From RGIG3701 sp031553595 (GTDB lineage Bacteria; Planctomycetota; Planctomycetia; Pirellulales; Thermoguttaceae), in NCBI GenBank assembly GCA_031553595.1, contig JAVBLI010000009.1:387265-451264 (forward strand): DNA of 64,000 nt, written 5' to 3'. Positions 42,711 to 51,022 of the stretch are shown here, piece after piece. Position 1 is the stretch's first letter; each line of letters starts with the position of its first letter. The notes under the pieces were generated by a model. It searched no databases. It had not been told where the DNA came from and saw only the letters and a program-made list of their open reading frames with translations. The position numbers were made by a program, and so were the translations under genes.

Positions 42711-45700
42711 TCACGAGCATCCGCTGGTGCTGCCGCAGGTGTGGCAGAGGTAACAACTGCCGTTGCGTACCATGACGGTGCCACAATTGCTGCATGAGGG
42801 GGCGTCTTCCTGGAAGGTGCTGAACATGCGGTGGGTGTCCAGAGACGGCATGGCGTCCGTTTTCATCTCCAGGGAGGCGGGGAAGCTCATGCGGTCTTCG
42901 CCGAGTTGCAGACGCTTGGCGGGGGAGGCGGCGTGGCCGTTTCCGTTGGCGCCGTTGCGCGTGCGTGCGGAACCGTTTCCGTTGCCGTGTTGCTGCGAGT
43001 GGAAAGACCGCATCTGTTCCGCGAATCCGCTGACGGCGTCATTTTTCGCGGTGCTGCCGCCTGTGGAGATCAGCGTGGCTTGCATCACCGTGCCGATTTC
43101 CTCACGCACGGCGGCGCGGACTTTCGGGGTGTCCGTTTTGTATCCGCCGTCTGTCGGGGCGCTTTTCGCCGGGACTTTTTCCTGCGGCGGCACGCTCGGC
43201 TTCTTCTCCACCACCGCCGGCGCGTCGACCGGTTTGGGAAGCTCTGGCGTGGTCTTTCCGGAAATCTGCATTCCCTCGTGCGGCACCTCGTCCATATGAC
43301 TGGCCTGGTCGCCGGGCACGTTCAGGAAGGTGATGCCCAGCCAGCGGAAAATGTAGTCCACGATACTCTTCGCGATGCGGATGTCCGGGTTTTTCGTGTG
43401 GCCCTGCGGCTCGAACCGTGTATGCGAAAACTTGTTGACATACACCTCCAGCGGCACGCCGTACTGCAGGCTCATGGAGATGGCGGTGCCGAAGCAGTCC
43501 ATCAGGCCGCCGACGGTGCTGCCCTCTTTCGCCATGGTGATGAAGACCTCGCCGGGTCGGCCGTCGGGGTATTGGCCGACGGTGATGTAACCCTCATGCC
43601 CCGCGACGGAAAATTTATGCGTGATCGAATTCCGCGTATCCGGCAGACGCTCGCGCCGCGGCTTGTAAATCACTTTCTCCTGAGCCGGGTCTTTTTTGTC
43701 GGAGGCCGACTTCTCGCCGGACTTCGTGGTGTTCAGCGGCTGCATGCCTTTCGAGCCATCACGGTAAACGGCCACGGCCTTCAGCCCCATCCGCCATCCC
43801 TCGATGTACGCGTCCGAAATGTCCTTCTCGGTGGCGTCTTTCGGGAGGTTCACGGTTTTCGAAATCGCGCCGGAAAGGAACGGCTGTGCGGCGGCCATCA
43901 TTTTCAGGTGGGCCATCCACGGAATGCTCCGCGTGCCCTTCTGCGCCTTGAACGCACAGTCGAACACGGGCAGATGCTCCGGATTCAGGTCGGTGGCGCC
44001 CTCGACGGTATCTTCCGTGTCGATATAATCCTTGATCGACTTGATGTCTTCCTCGGCATATCCCAGCCGCTTCAGCGCCTGCGGCACAGTGCGGTTAACG
44101 AGCTTCATGAGCCCGCCGCCGGCAAGCTGCTTGTACTTCACCAGCGCGATTTCCGGCTCGATGCCCGTCGTGTCGCAATCCATCATGAAACTGATCGTAC
44201 CCGTGGGGGCCAGCACCGTGGCCTGTGCGTTCCGGAAACCGTAGCGCCGCCCGTTGCTGAGCACCTCATCCCACACTTTTCTCGCGGCATCCCGCAAATA
44301 ACCCGGCGCCGCCGTGATCGTTTCCACCGCGTCCCAGTGAAGCTGCATCACCGCGAGCATGGAATCCTTGTTCTTTTCGTATTCGTCGAACGGCCCTTTC
44401 GCCCGCGCCAGCTCGACACTCGTGCGATTCGCGGCCCCGTGCATAATCGCCGTCAGCGCCGCGCAAATGCCCCGGCCTTCCTCCGAATCATACGGAAGCC
44501 CCAGCGCCATCAGGAGGCTGCCGAGATTCGCGTAACCCAGGCCCAGCGGGCGGAATTTGTGGCTGTTTTCGGCGATCCGCTTCGTGGGATAACTGCCGTG
44601 ATCCACCAGCAGCTCCTGCGCGATGAACATGATCCGGCATGCGGCCTGATAACGCTCCACGTCGAAGACGCCGGTCTCTTCGTCGAAGAAACGCATGAGG
44701 TTGATGCTGGCCAAGTTGCACGCGGAGTTGTCGACGAACATGTATTCCGAGCACGGATTGGAGGCGTTAATCCGCCCCGACTTTGGGCATGTGTGAAAAC
44801 GGTTGATCGTCGTGTCGTACTGCACGCCGGGGTCGCCGCACTCCCAGGTGGCGCGGGCGATTTTTTCCATCAGCTCGCGGGCGTCGTAGCTCGGGCCGTC
44901 TTTCGTCGTGTCGGTCACCCACTTCGTCGTCCACTCTTTTCCATCCACCACGGCCTGCATGAAATCGTCGGTCAGGCGGATCGAGAGATTCGCGTTCTGG
45001 AACATCGTCGAGCTGTACGCCTCGTCATACGTATATCCCTGTTCCATGAGAATTTTGGCCTTCTTCTCCTCGACCAGCTTGCACTCGACGAATTCCATGA
45101 TGTCGGGGTGCCAGATTTTCAGGGACTGCATTTTCGCGGCGCGGCGTGTCTTGCCGCCGCTTTTGACCACGGCCGCGATCTGGTCATAGACCCGCATGAA
45201 GGAGAGCGGGCCGGAGGGACGTCCGCCGCCGGAGAGTTTTTCGCGGCAACTGCGCAGCGTCGAGAGGTCGGTGCCCGTGCCGGAACCGAATTTGAAGAGC
45301 ATCGCCTCGCTGCGGGCCAGCTCCATGATGTCTTCCATGTTGTCCTGCACGCTCTGGATGAAGCAGGCAGAGCCTTGCGGGTAGGCGTAGGAATTGTCGG
45401 GCTGGTCGATCTGCCGGGTTTCGGGATTCCAGGCCCAGTTGCACTTCGCGCCGATAATATTATAGTGCGTGAAGAGGCCCACGTTGAACCAGACCGGCGA
45501 ATTGAACGCCGCGTGCTGGTGGAGGCACAGCCAAGTCAGTTCGCGATAAAAATTCTCGCCGTCGGCCTCGGACGCGAAATAGCCGTCGGCCTTTCCCCAG
45601 TCGGCGATCGTCCGCGTGACCCGCCCGACCAGTTGTCGGACGCTCTTCTCACGCTGGAGTGTGCCATTCTCGCCGAAAAAATACTTGCTGGCCACGACGT

Positions 45701-45905
45701 TCGTCGCCAGTTGGCTCCACGTCGAGGGAATCTCGCAGTCCTTCTGCTCGAAGATCAACTCCCCTTTATCCCCCTTGATCTGCGCCGTACGCAGCTCCCA
45801 TTCCACCGTCTGAAACGGGTCAGCCACGTTCTCCGGACAAAATACCGGACGAACTTTCAGCGACGATCTGATCTGATCCTGAATCGAAGATTGAACTGTT
45901 GACAT
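42711..45905 (-). CDS. nrdJ: vitamin B12-dependent (class II) ribonucleotide reductase
   Basis: 1064 residues. It reduces ribonucleotides to deoxyribonucleotides with adenosylcobalamin as radical source and works with or without oxygen. Family blocks include GSACFIQSVQDNMEDIMELA, FKFGSGTGTDLSTLRS, NPCSEYMFVDNSACNLASIN (catalytic Cys and Asn-Pro-Cys-Ser-Glu) and LAPTGTISFMMDCDTTGIEP. The C-terminus ends in a zinc-ribbon-like Cys cluster (SCSNCGTVM, then YLCHTCG). A stretch near 890-1010 is low in complexity. No class I nrdAB is in the window. The leader is unusually long. Confidence 0.96.
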   Translation of the reverse strand: MSTVQSSIQDQIRSSLKVRPVFCPENVADPFQTVEWELRTAQIKGDKGELIFEQKDCEIPSTWSQLATNVVASKYFFGENGTLQREKSVRQLVGRVTRTIADWGKADGYFASEADGENFYRELTWLCLHQHAAFNSPVWFNVGLFTHYNIIGAKCNWAWNPETRQIDQPDNSYAYPQGSACFIQSVQDNMEDIMELARSEAMLFKFGSGTGTDLSTLRSCREKLSGGGRPSGPLSFMRVYDQIAAVVKSGGKTRRAAKMQSLKIWHPDIMEFVECKLVEEKKAKILMEQGYTYDEAYSSTMFQNANLSIRLTDDFMQAVVDGKEWTTKWVTDTTKDGPSYDARELMEKIARATWECGDPGVQYDTTINRFHTCPKSGRINASNPCSEYMFVDNSACNLASINLMRFFDEETGVFDVERYQAACRIMFIAQELLVDHGSYPTKRIAENSHKFRPLGLGYANLGSLLMALGLPYDSEEGRGICAALTAIMHGAANRTSVELARAKGPFDEYEKNKDSMLAVMQLHWDAVETITAAPGYLRDAARKVWDEVLSNGRRYGFRNAQATVLAPTGTISFMMDCDTTGIEPEIALVKYKQLAGGGLMKLVNRTVPQALKRLGYAEEDIKSIKDYIDTEDTVEGATDLNPEHLPVFDCAFKAQKGTRSIPWMAHLKMMAAAQPFLSGAISKTVNLPKDATEKDISDAYIEGWRMGLKAVAVYRDGSKGMQPLNTTKSGEKSASDKKDPAQEKVIYKPRRERLPDTRNSITHKFSVAGHEGYITVGQYPDGRPGEVFITMAKEGSTVGGLMDCFGTAISMSLQYGVPLEVYVNKFSHTRFEPQGHTKNPDIRIAKSIVDYIFRWLGITFLNVPGDQASHMDEVPHEGMQISGKTTPELPKPVDAPAVVEKKPSVPPQEKVPAKSAPTDGGYKTDTPKVRAAVREEIGTVMQATLISTGGSTAKNDAVSGFAEQMRSFHSQQHGNGNGSARTRNGANGNGHAASPAKRLQLGEDRMSFPASLEMKTDAMPSLDTHRMFSTFQEDAPSCSNCGTVMVRNGSCYLCHTCGSTSGCS

Positions 45906-46457
45906 AAGCGATTACCTGTACTCCTTGTTCCCCGCAGCGCGGACATTGTATGTGAAAAATCCCTTGGCGAACAGTCGCTGTGCGTCCTGCGACAGACGAA
46001 AATGAAAACGTACCGGTAGGTTCCGGGTGAAAAGAGAGTCTCTTTCGCCAAGAATCAAACTTCCTGTTTTCCGTCTGTCAGCTTCTGACAATAAACAAAA
46101 TAAACGTCCTACTCGCGGTGGGATACCAGCCGGGAGTCATTGGGTTTGGAAAAAAAATTTCCCTACTTATATTTTAAGCGGGAATCCGTTCCGCACTCCA
46201 CTGGCCGGCAGTCATTTGCATTAGATTGCGCGACGTAGATGGATTACTTTTCATTTTGTTTTTCTCACAGAGGCGGTTCCACCGATGTAGCTTGTCGTTT
46301 TTCTCGTCCCCAAAGGTTGCCTTCGAACGTCCGACGTTTGTCTTTATCGGCCATCGTCAGCAAAAAAGCAAGAGAAAAACGGTTTTTTCGAATTGTTAGT
46401 TACCATATCTAGTGGTATTAGCTCCAGTGAGCACCACATCATGTAACCAACACCTGT
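45906..46457 (-). promoter_or_regulatory. long nrdJ 5' leader with several helices
   Basis: About 545 nt lie between the predicted start and the nrdJ ATG. On the RNA strand TTGGCGAA (46051-46044) can pair with TTCGCCAA (45971-45964); TGTCAG-AAG-CTGACA (46090-46076) is a hairpin; and AATGACTGCCGGCCAGT and AATGACTCCCGGCTGGT are near-copies about 60 nt apart. No protein-coding frame is convincing. I could not find the conserved cobalamin-riboswitch core. Confidence 0.45.
46401..46449. promoter_or_regulatory. possible NrdR-like operator pair
   Basis: Two weak palindromes, ACCATATCTAGTGGT (centre about 46409) and ACATCATGT (centre about 46441), lie about 32 bp apart just inside the predicted transcript start. 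The spacing fits paired NrdR boxes, but the sequences match the consensus poorly. Confidence 0.25.
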
Positions 46458-46485
46458 AGTTTACCAAATAAAACGAGAAAGTCAA
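46458..46485 (-). promoter_or_regulatory. probable promoter of nrdJ
   Basis: Minus strand TTGACT (46485-46480), 16-bp spacer, TAAACT (46463-46458). Confidence 0.55.
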
Positions 46486-46586
46486 TGTTTGGCCGAATGT
46501 TTTTTTTAAGCCGCTAAATTACGGCGTTTCCGCGTTTTCACGGGAAATCCGCCGCGGCGATTTTTTGAGTAAATCCCCGCCTCCTA

Positions 46587-46620
46587 TTGACGTAAGTATA
46601 TTGAATCTAATATACTTACG
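46587..46620. promoter_or_regulatory. perfect 12-bp-arm palindrome overlapping a promoter
   Basis: CGTAAGTATATT-GAATCT-AATATACTTACG (46591-46620). On the plus strand TTGACG (46587-46592), 18 bp, TATACT (46611-46616) forms a promoter within it. No T-tract follows, so an operator is more likely than a terminator. No convincing gene starts downstream on the plus strand. Confidence 0.6.
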
Positions 46621-46975
46621 AAAACTCCCTGCGAATCGTTCGTTCGCCCCTCGTGGGACGGAAGGAATTATTATTTTTCTGAAAATTTCCAGGAATTTTC
46701 CGAGGAAGAAACGTCCTAATCCGCCTAGTTTCCATAGCTCGGCGAAACCATATCTCTAGTGCAAATTTATCGCACAACCACTAAATGTGGTATTTTGTCG
46801 GTTTTTTCCGGGATAATACCGCCAGAAAATGGTAGAGACATTTTGTCAGGCGGAGTGATGTGTGCAAAAATCGGACACTCGACGTTTACTGTATTTTGTA
46901 CAGCCAAGTGATGCTCTCCACACGAAAACATACGCGGCGATGTACTGTTTGCAAACAAAATCTTTCCCGAATTTT
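46621..46975. other. intergenic, no gene recognised
   Basis: AT-rich sequence between the palindrome and the 3' end of the 46976 gene. Short frames exist on both strands, but none has a ribosome site or family-like sequence. ACCACTAAATGTGGT (46775-46789) is a small inverted repeat. Confidence 0.35.
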
Positions 46976-47731
46976 TTACGGAAAGCGTTTCAGCTGATTG
47001 CCCGCCACCATTTTTTTGCCTGACGGCGTTTCGAAAAAATACGCCCAGAGAATCGGCGGATCGCCGAAATTGGAGTCGTCGGAAACGGATTGGCCGGGCT
47101 CTACCCACGGCTGGCCTTCCGCCATGCCGTACCATGCGTGAAATTGCTCGGCGGTGTAAACCATTCCGCCGACACACGCGTCACGCCCCGGCTCCATCGG
47201 GCAAAACCGTACCACGCGAATCGGCTCGGCGGAGATATTCGTCAGCGTTGTGGAATACAGCTGTTGACCTTTTTGCGGAATAGGAGTTCGGTTGTAAGTC
47301 ACTCGGAGGTAGGCGTTTCCCTCGTCCAGTTGTGGGTAGGTAACGCGTATGTTCGTTTCATCGTAAGTTAAAAAGCGGCATCCGTCAGGCGGTGGAAAGC
47401 AGTCGCCGTGGGCGTAAAGAATATCACCGTTGGGATACACGATCAGTACGCTGCCGGCTTCGGGCCACGCAATCGAAACGCTTTCGCGCGTCGTCAGGAT
47501 ATCGCCGTCGACACGCACCACCTCCATCCACGCGGAAGCGTCGCCGCGGCGATCCGGCATTCGTAGCATCACACGGTATTCGGGGAATTGCTGCAGATAC
47601 GCCCGGAGCCTGTCATCATGTTCGACGGAGGTCGGCCACGTCGGTTCTGAGAAATGCGTGTTCATCAAAATCACCGTGATAATGACGCCCAAACCAGCGA
47701 TAAACAGTACTATCAGAGAATACATTTTCAT
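46976..47731 (-). CDS. hypothetical protein with N-terminal membrane anchor
   Basis: 251 residues, not recognised. One hydrophobic segment at residues 5-24 (SLIVLFIAGLGVIITVILMN) anchors or exports the protein. The remainder is soluble, rich in Pro, Asp and Tyr, with four Cys (DCFPPPDGC; FCPMEPGRDAC) that could form disulfides outside the cytoplasm. No repeat or catalytic motif seen. It stands alone between repeat-rich gaps. Confidence 0.65.
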   Translation of the reverse strand: MKMYSLIVLFIAGLGVIITVILMNTHFSEPTWPTSVEHDDRLRAYLQQFPEYRVMLRMPDRRGDASAWMEVVRVDGDILTTRESVSIAWPEAGSVLIVYPNGDILYAHGDCFPPPDGCRFLTYDETNIRVTYPQLDEGNAYLRVTYNRTPIPQKGQQLYSTTLTNISAEPIRVVRFCPMEPGRDACVGGMVYTAEQFHAWYGMAEGQPWVEPGQSVSDDSNFGDPPILWAYFFETPSGKKMVAGNQLKRFP

Positions 47732-47807
47732 ACCATGGGGAAAGGTCGGAAAATATTCAGGTGATGAAGATTCGCAGGGGTACGATTGGCGGAATCGCAG
47801 ACGAAAA

Positions 47808-47899
47808 AATGCGTAATGCGAAACGCTCCATTATTTCTCCGGAAGGCTTTTCCGGCAAATAATTTTACGTTTCGCATCACGCATTACGCATTACACATT
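47808..47899. repeat. heptamer palindrome H9
   Basis: AATGCGTAATGCGAAACG faces CGTTTCGCATCACGCATTAC, with a TTTCTCCGGAAGGCTTTTCCGG core. The right arm ends at the stop codon of the DUF1080 gene. Confidence 0.8.
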
Positions 47900-48968
47900 A
47901 TTTATACTGCACCCAGATGTTGCGGTACTGGACTTTGTTGCCGTGGCCCTGGAAGTACACGCCGCGGGCTTCGGCGGATTCACCGCGTCCGCCGCCGGTG
48001 GCGCCGGGCAGCTCGAGGTTGTCGTGAATCGTGATGCCGTTGTGCACCACGGTGACGCGGGCGTTGGCGACTTTTTTGCCGTCTTCGAACTTCGCGGGGG
48101 TGAAGTCGAAGTCGTAGGTCTGCCACACCAGCGGCTGGAAGCACATGTTGAACGCCGGGCGGGCGACCTGGTAGAAGCCGCCGCACTCGTTGTTTTCGCC
48201 GCGCAGGCCGAAGGAGTCGAGCACCTGGCATTCGTAGTTTTCGTCGAGGTACACGCCGCTGTTGGAACGACCCTGGCCGCGCGCTTCGGGCATGAAGGAA
48301 AGCATGAACTCGACGTGAATTTTACACGGCTTGCCGAACTCCAGCGGCTTGGTTTTCATGTCGGGCCACAGGGCGTCGGTCGCTTCGTTGACGCCCTTGC
48401 AGTCGACGATCATGTCGGTGTTCGTCGCGTCTTTGCTCAGGCCATCATAAAACACGGTCGCGCCTTCCGGAGCCTTCTGGCCCAGCGTTGGGCTGACGCG
48501 CTTGTCGAAACGCTTCGCCACGCGGTCGGGCATGCCAGGCGTGGTGAACGCGATCGTCCGCTCGCTGATGTTCAGCTTCGCGCCGCAGTCCTGCTTGCCT
48601 TCCGGAATCGGAAGCTCTTTCTGGTAGTCTTCCTTGTTTTCCATATACGCGACTTTGAAGTCGACAAAATCGCCGTCGACCTTGCCTTTATAGATAACGC
48701 GAACCTGCTTGTCGTGCCATCCGCAGCCGGGGAAACCACCAGGGTAGCCCACCAACGTGAACTCGCCTTTGCCGTCGGCGATGACCTGCACCGCGAAGAC
48801 CGCTGTGTCTTTGGCGTAGACGTATTCGCCCTGAATCTGGTAGTCGCGCCAGTCGTCGGCACTCTTTTCCTTGATTTCGTCCGGCGTGGTATACTCCTGA
48901 GCCGGGGCGACCGCCGTCAGCGCGAACAGCGCCAGCACCGCCGACGCGAAAATGGTTGTGTGTTTCAT
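47898..48968 (-). CDS. secreted DUF1080 (3-keto-disaccharide hydrolase-like) protein, copy 1
   Basis: 356 residues. Signal peptide IFASAVLALFALTAVAPAQ. The C-terminal jelly-roll has the family blocks HVEFMLSFMP, RSNSGVYLDENYECQVLDSFG and RGVYFQGHGNKVQYRNIWVQ. DUF1080 proteins are abundant in planctomycetes and act on or bind carbohydrates outside the cytoplasm; some are 3-keto-glycoside hydrolases. A paralogue lies directly upstream at 49158. The N-terminal 60 residues and residues from about 140 on are nearly the same in both, while residues 55-140 differ. Confidence 0.85.
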   Translation of the reverse strand: MKHTTIFASAVLALFALTAVAPAQEYTTPDEIKEKSADDWRDYQIQGEYVYAKDTAVFAVQVIADGKGEFTLVGYPGGFPGCGWHDKQVRVIYKGKVDGDFVDFKVAYMENKEDYQKELPIPEGKQDCGAKLNISERTIAFTTPGMPDRVAKRFDKRVSPTLGQKAPEGATVFYDGLSKDATNTDMIVDCKGVNEATDALWPDMKTKPLEFGKPCKIHVEFMLSFMPEARGQGRSNSGVYLDENYECQVLDSFGLRGENNECGGFYQVARPAFNMCFQPLVWQTYDFDFTPAKFEDGKKVANARVTVVHNGITIHDNLELPGATGGGRGESAEARGVYFQGHGNKVQYRNIWVQYK

Positions 48969-49035
48969 GCTTCGTTACTCCTGATTGGTTAAAATGGAAA
49001 GGTGTTCGGCCGGGGAGGCCGGATTGAAATGGAAG

Positions 49036-49157
49036 GAAGTGTAGAGTGCAGAGTGTAGAGTTTATCAAGCGGAAGGGCGACCTCGATTTTCCATGGAAAA
49101 AAGAGTAAATCTCTCCGAAAAACAAACTTTACACTCTACACTTTTTCACTCTACACT
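49036..49157. repeat. heptamer palindrome H10 between the DUF1080 genes
   Basis: GTGTAGAGTGCAGAGTGTAG at the left, inverse CTACACT/CTCTACA units at the right, about 70 bp between. The right arm touches the stop codon of the second DUF1080 gene. Confidence 0.75.
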
Positions 49158-50231
49158 TTATTTATACTGCACCCAGATGTTGCGATACTGGACTTTGTTG
49201 CCGTGGCCCTGGAAGTAGACGCCGCGGGCTTCGGGGGACTCGCCGCGCCCGCCGCCGGTGGCGCCGGGGAGTTCAAGGTTGTCGTGAATCATGAAGCCGT
49301 TGTGCAGCACCGTGACGCGGGCGTTGGCGACTTTCTTGCCGTCTTCGAACTTCGCGGGGGTGAAGTCGAAGTCGTAGGTCTGCCACGTCAGGGGCGGGAA
49401 GCACATGTTGACCGCCGGGCGGGCGACCTGATAAAAACCACCGCACTCGTCGCTTTCGCCGCGAAGGCCGAAGGAGTCGAGTACCTGGCATTCGTAGTTT
49501 TCATCCAGATAGACGCCACTGTTCGATCGCCCCTGTCCGCGAGCATTGGGCATGAAGGAAAGCATGAACTCGACGTGGATATTACATGGTTTTCCGAGTT
49601 CCAGCGGCTTCGTTTTCATGTCCGGCCACAGCGCGTTGGTCTCGGGATTGACGCCTTTGCAGTCGACGATCATGTCGGTGGCGGTCGCGTCTTTGCTCAG
49701 GCCATCATAAAACACGGTCGCGCCCTCCGGGGCTTTCTGGCCAAGCGTCGGGCTGGTGCGGGAGACGGATTCCATGGTAACCTTCCCCAACTCAGGCGTG
49801 ATAAGCGTTTTATTCGCCACGTTGAAGGTGGCCGTGATGTCCTTTTTCGAATCATCTTGCGGATCATCCCACGGAAATTGCTTCCCGAATTCGGCCAGTT
49901 TTTCCATGTATTCCGGCTTAAACTCGATTTTACCGTCCTTCAATTCGCCTTTCGCGATCATCCGTTCACCGGCCCAACCAGCGCCGGGCAGACCACTTTG
50001 ATAAAGGGCCAACGTGAATTTACCTTTACCGTCCGCGATGATCTGAACGCCAACATCTTCATCGTCGTCCGCATATTTATAAGTATACTCGCCCTGAATC
50101 TGATAATCCCGCCAGTCGTCGGCACTCTTCGCCTTGATGTCGTCCGGCGACGTGTACTCCTGCGCGGAGGTATATCCCGCCATGACAAAAAACGCCAGCA
50201 CCGCAGACGCGAAAATGGTTGTGTGTTTCAT
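49158..50231 (-). CDS. secreted DUF1080 protein, copy 2
   Basis: 357 residues, same architecture as the 47898 gene: signal peptide IFASAVLAFFVMAGYTSAQ, SADDWRDYQIQGEYTY, and the DUF1080 jelly-roll NSGVYLDENYECQVLDSFG. The middle (about 55-140; VQIIADGKGKFTLALYQSG, GELKDGKIEFKPEYME) is diverged from copy 1. It is a tandem duplicate, with the second copy first in the transcript. The thioredoxin gene begins 14 bp upstream of its ATG on the same strand. Confidence 0.85.
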   Translation of the reverse strand: MKHTTIFASAVLAFFVMAGYTSAQEYTSPDDIKAKSADDWRDYQIQGEYTYKYADDDEDVGVQIIADGKGKFTLALYQSGLPGAGWAGERMIAKGELKDGKIEFKPEYMEKLAEFGKQFPWDDPQDDSKKDITATFNVANKTLITPELGKVTMESVSRTSPTLGQKAPEGATVFYDGLSKDATATDMIVDCKGVNPETNALWPDMKTKPLELGKPCNIHVEFMLSFMPNARGQGRSNSGVYLDENYECQVLDSFGLRGESDECGGFYQVARPAVNMCFPPLTWQTYDFDFTPAKFEDGKKVANARVTVLHNGFMIHDNLELPGATGGGRGESPEARGVYFQGHGNKVQYRNIWVQYK

Positions 50232-50244
50232 GTTTGTGTTCCTT

Positions 50245-50571
50245 TTACGCTAGATTCTCTTCGATAATCGCCACCAGTTTCGGCTTCTGGGCCATGCCGA
50301 CGATCTGCTCGACGACGGTGCCGCTTTTGAAAAACATGATGGTGGGGATGGCGGTGATGCCGAAATGGTTCGCCACCTCGTCGGCCTGCGACACGTCCAC
50401 CTTCACGACCTTCACGCGGCCATCATACTCGGCGGCCAGCGCGTCGATCGTCGGCGCGATCATCCGGCACGGCCCGCACCCCGGCCCCCAAAAATCCACC
50501 AGCACCAGGCCGGGATATTCCATCACTTCCGGCACAAAATTTTCGCCCGTCACGGGTTTTGCATGCGACAT
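50245..50571 (-). CDS. trxA: thioredoxin
   Basis: 108 residues. Active site CGPC (Cys32, Cys35) in VDFWGPGCGPCRM, cis-Pro in IPTIMFFKSG. It reduces protein disulfides in the cytoplasm and donates electrons to ribonucleotide reductase; nrdJ is 4 kb away. The Trp that normally precedes the first Cys (W-CGPC) is Gly here. It starts the transcript that runs into the DUF1080 pair. GGAG lies 6 bp before the ATG. Confidence 0.93.
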   Translation of the reverse strand: MSHAKPVTGENFVPEVMEYPGLVLVDFWGPGCGPCRMIAPTIDALAAEYDGRVKVVKVDVSQADEVANHFGITAIPTIMFFKSGTVVEQIVGMAQKPKLVAIIEENLA

Positions 50572-50622
50572 GTGTTACTCCTTTAGGTTGTATGTAAAAT
50601 GTGAATGTGATTTACGTTAATA

Positions 50623-50790
50623 TCGTCCGAAGGACGTAAGTTAACCGCGGCCTTTAGGCCGTGGTGCGTGCCATGCGGGTTACCCCGTTTGTTTGTCGTC
50701 CTTCGATCCACGGGCTTAAGTCCGCCAGCCCATGGAGGGACTCCCTCACCACGGCCTAAAGACCGCTGTTAAGAAACGTCCTTCGGACGA
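50623..50790. repeat. palindromic element P4, full copy
   Basis: TCGTCCGAAGGACGTAAGTT continuing into CGGCCTTTAGGCCGTGGTG, and the inverse CACCACGGCCTAAAGACCG ending CGTCCTTCGGACGA. Arms of about 44 bp, 80-bp centre. Confidence 0.85.
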
Positions 50791-50932
50791 TGGGAATTAC
50801 TCACTCAGCCTCCCCATAGCGTCATTTCATTATAAACCATCGGCAGGTTAAAAATCAAGCCACCGCAAGGAAATCGAAAAGCAGCGGCAAGTGGATTGAA
50901 GTCCACGGAGGGGGAAAAGGGGCGGTTTCCGT

Positions 50933-50993
50933 GATCCCAGGGGTGCGGCTGTGCCTTCCCCTGGGCTGTTATGTGATGTCCCTCCGGGGTGAA
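50933..50993. repeat. palindromic element P3, copy B
   Basis: GATCCCAGGGGTGCGGC, CCCCTGGGCTGTTATGTGAT and the hairpin CCCTCCGGGG. Diverged relative of 10792-10867. Confidence 0.5.
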
Positions 50994-51022
50994 TAAGGCC
51001 GACACGTAAACGAAAAATACGT

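Noticed and set aside
42831..45902. Very long open frame antisense to nrdJ (over 1000 codons)
   Set aside because: His/Arg-rich translation with no family features; it mirrors high-GC codon bias of nrdJ.
45880..46050. Zinc-ribbon-like reading (QCPRCGEQG) overlapping the nrdJ start in another frame
   Set aside because: No start codon with a ribosome site, and the surrounding sequence is not family-like; probably chance.
45906..46457. Cobalamin riboswitch upstream of nrdJ
   Set aside because: The context is right, but I could not find the B12 box or the conserved GGTG/CCGC core on the RNA strand. Kept only as an uncharacterised structured leader.
46565..46759. Small gene downstream of the 46587 promoter
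   Set aside because: Ser/Pro/Lys-rich translation without ribosome site; its start lies upstream of the promoter itself.
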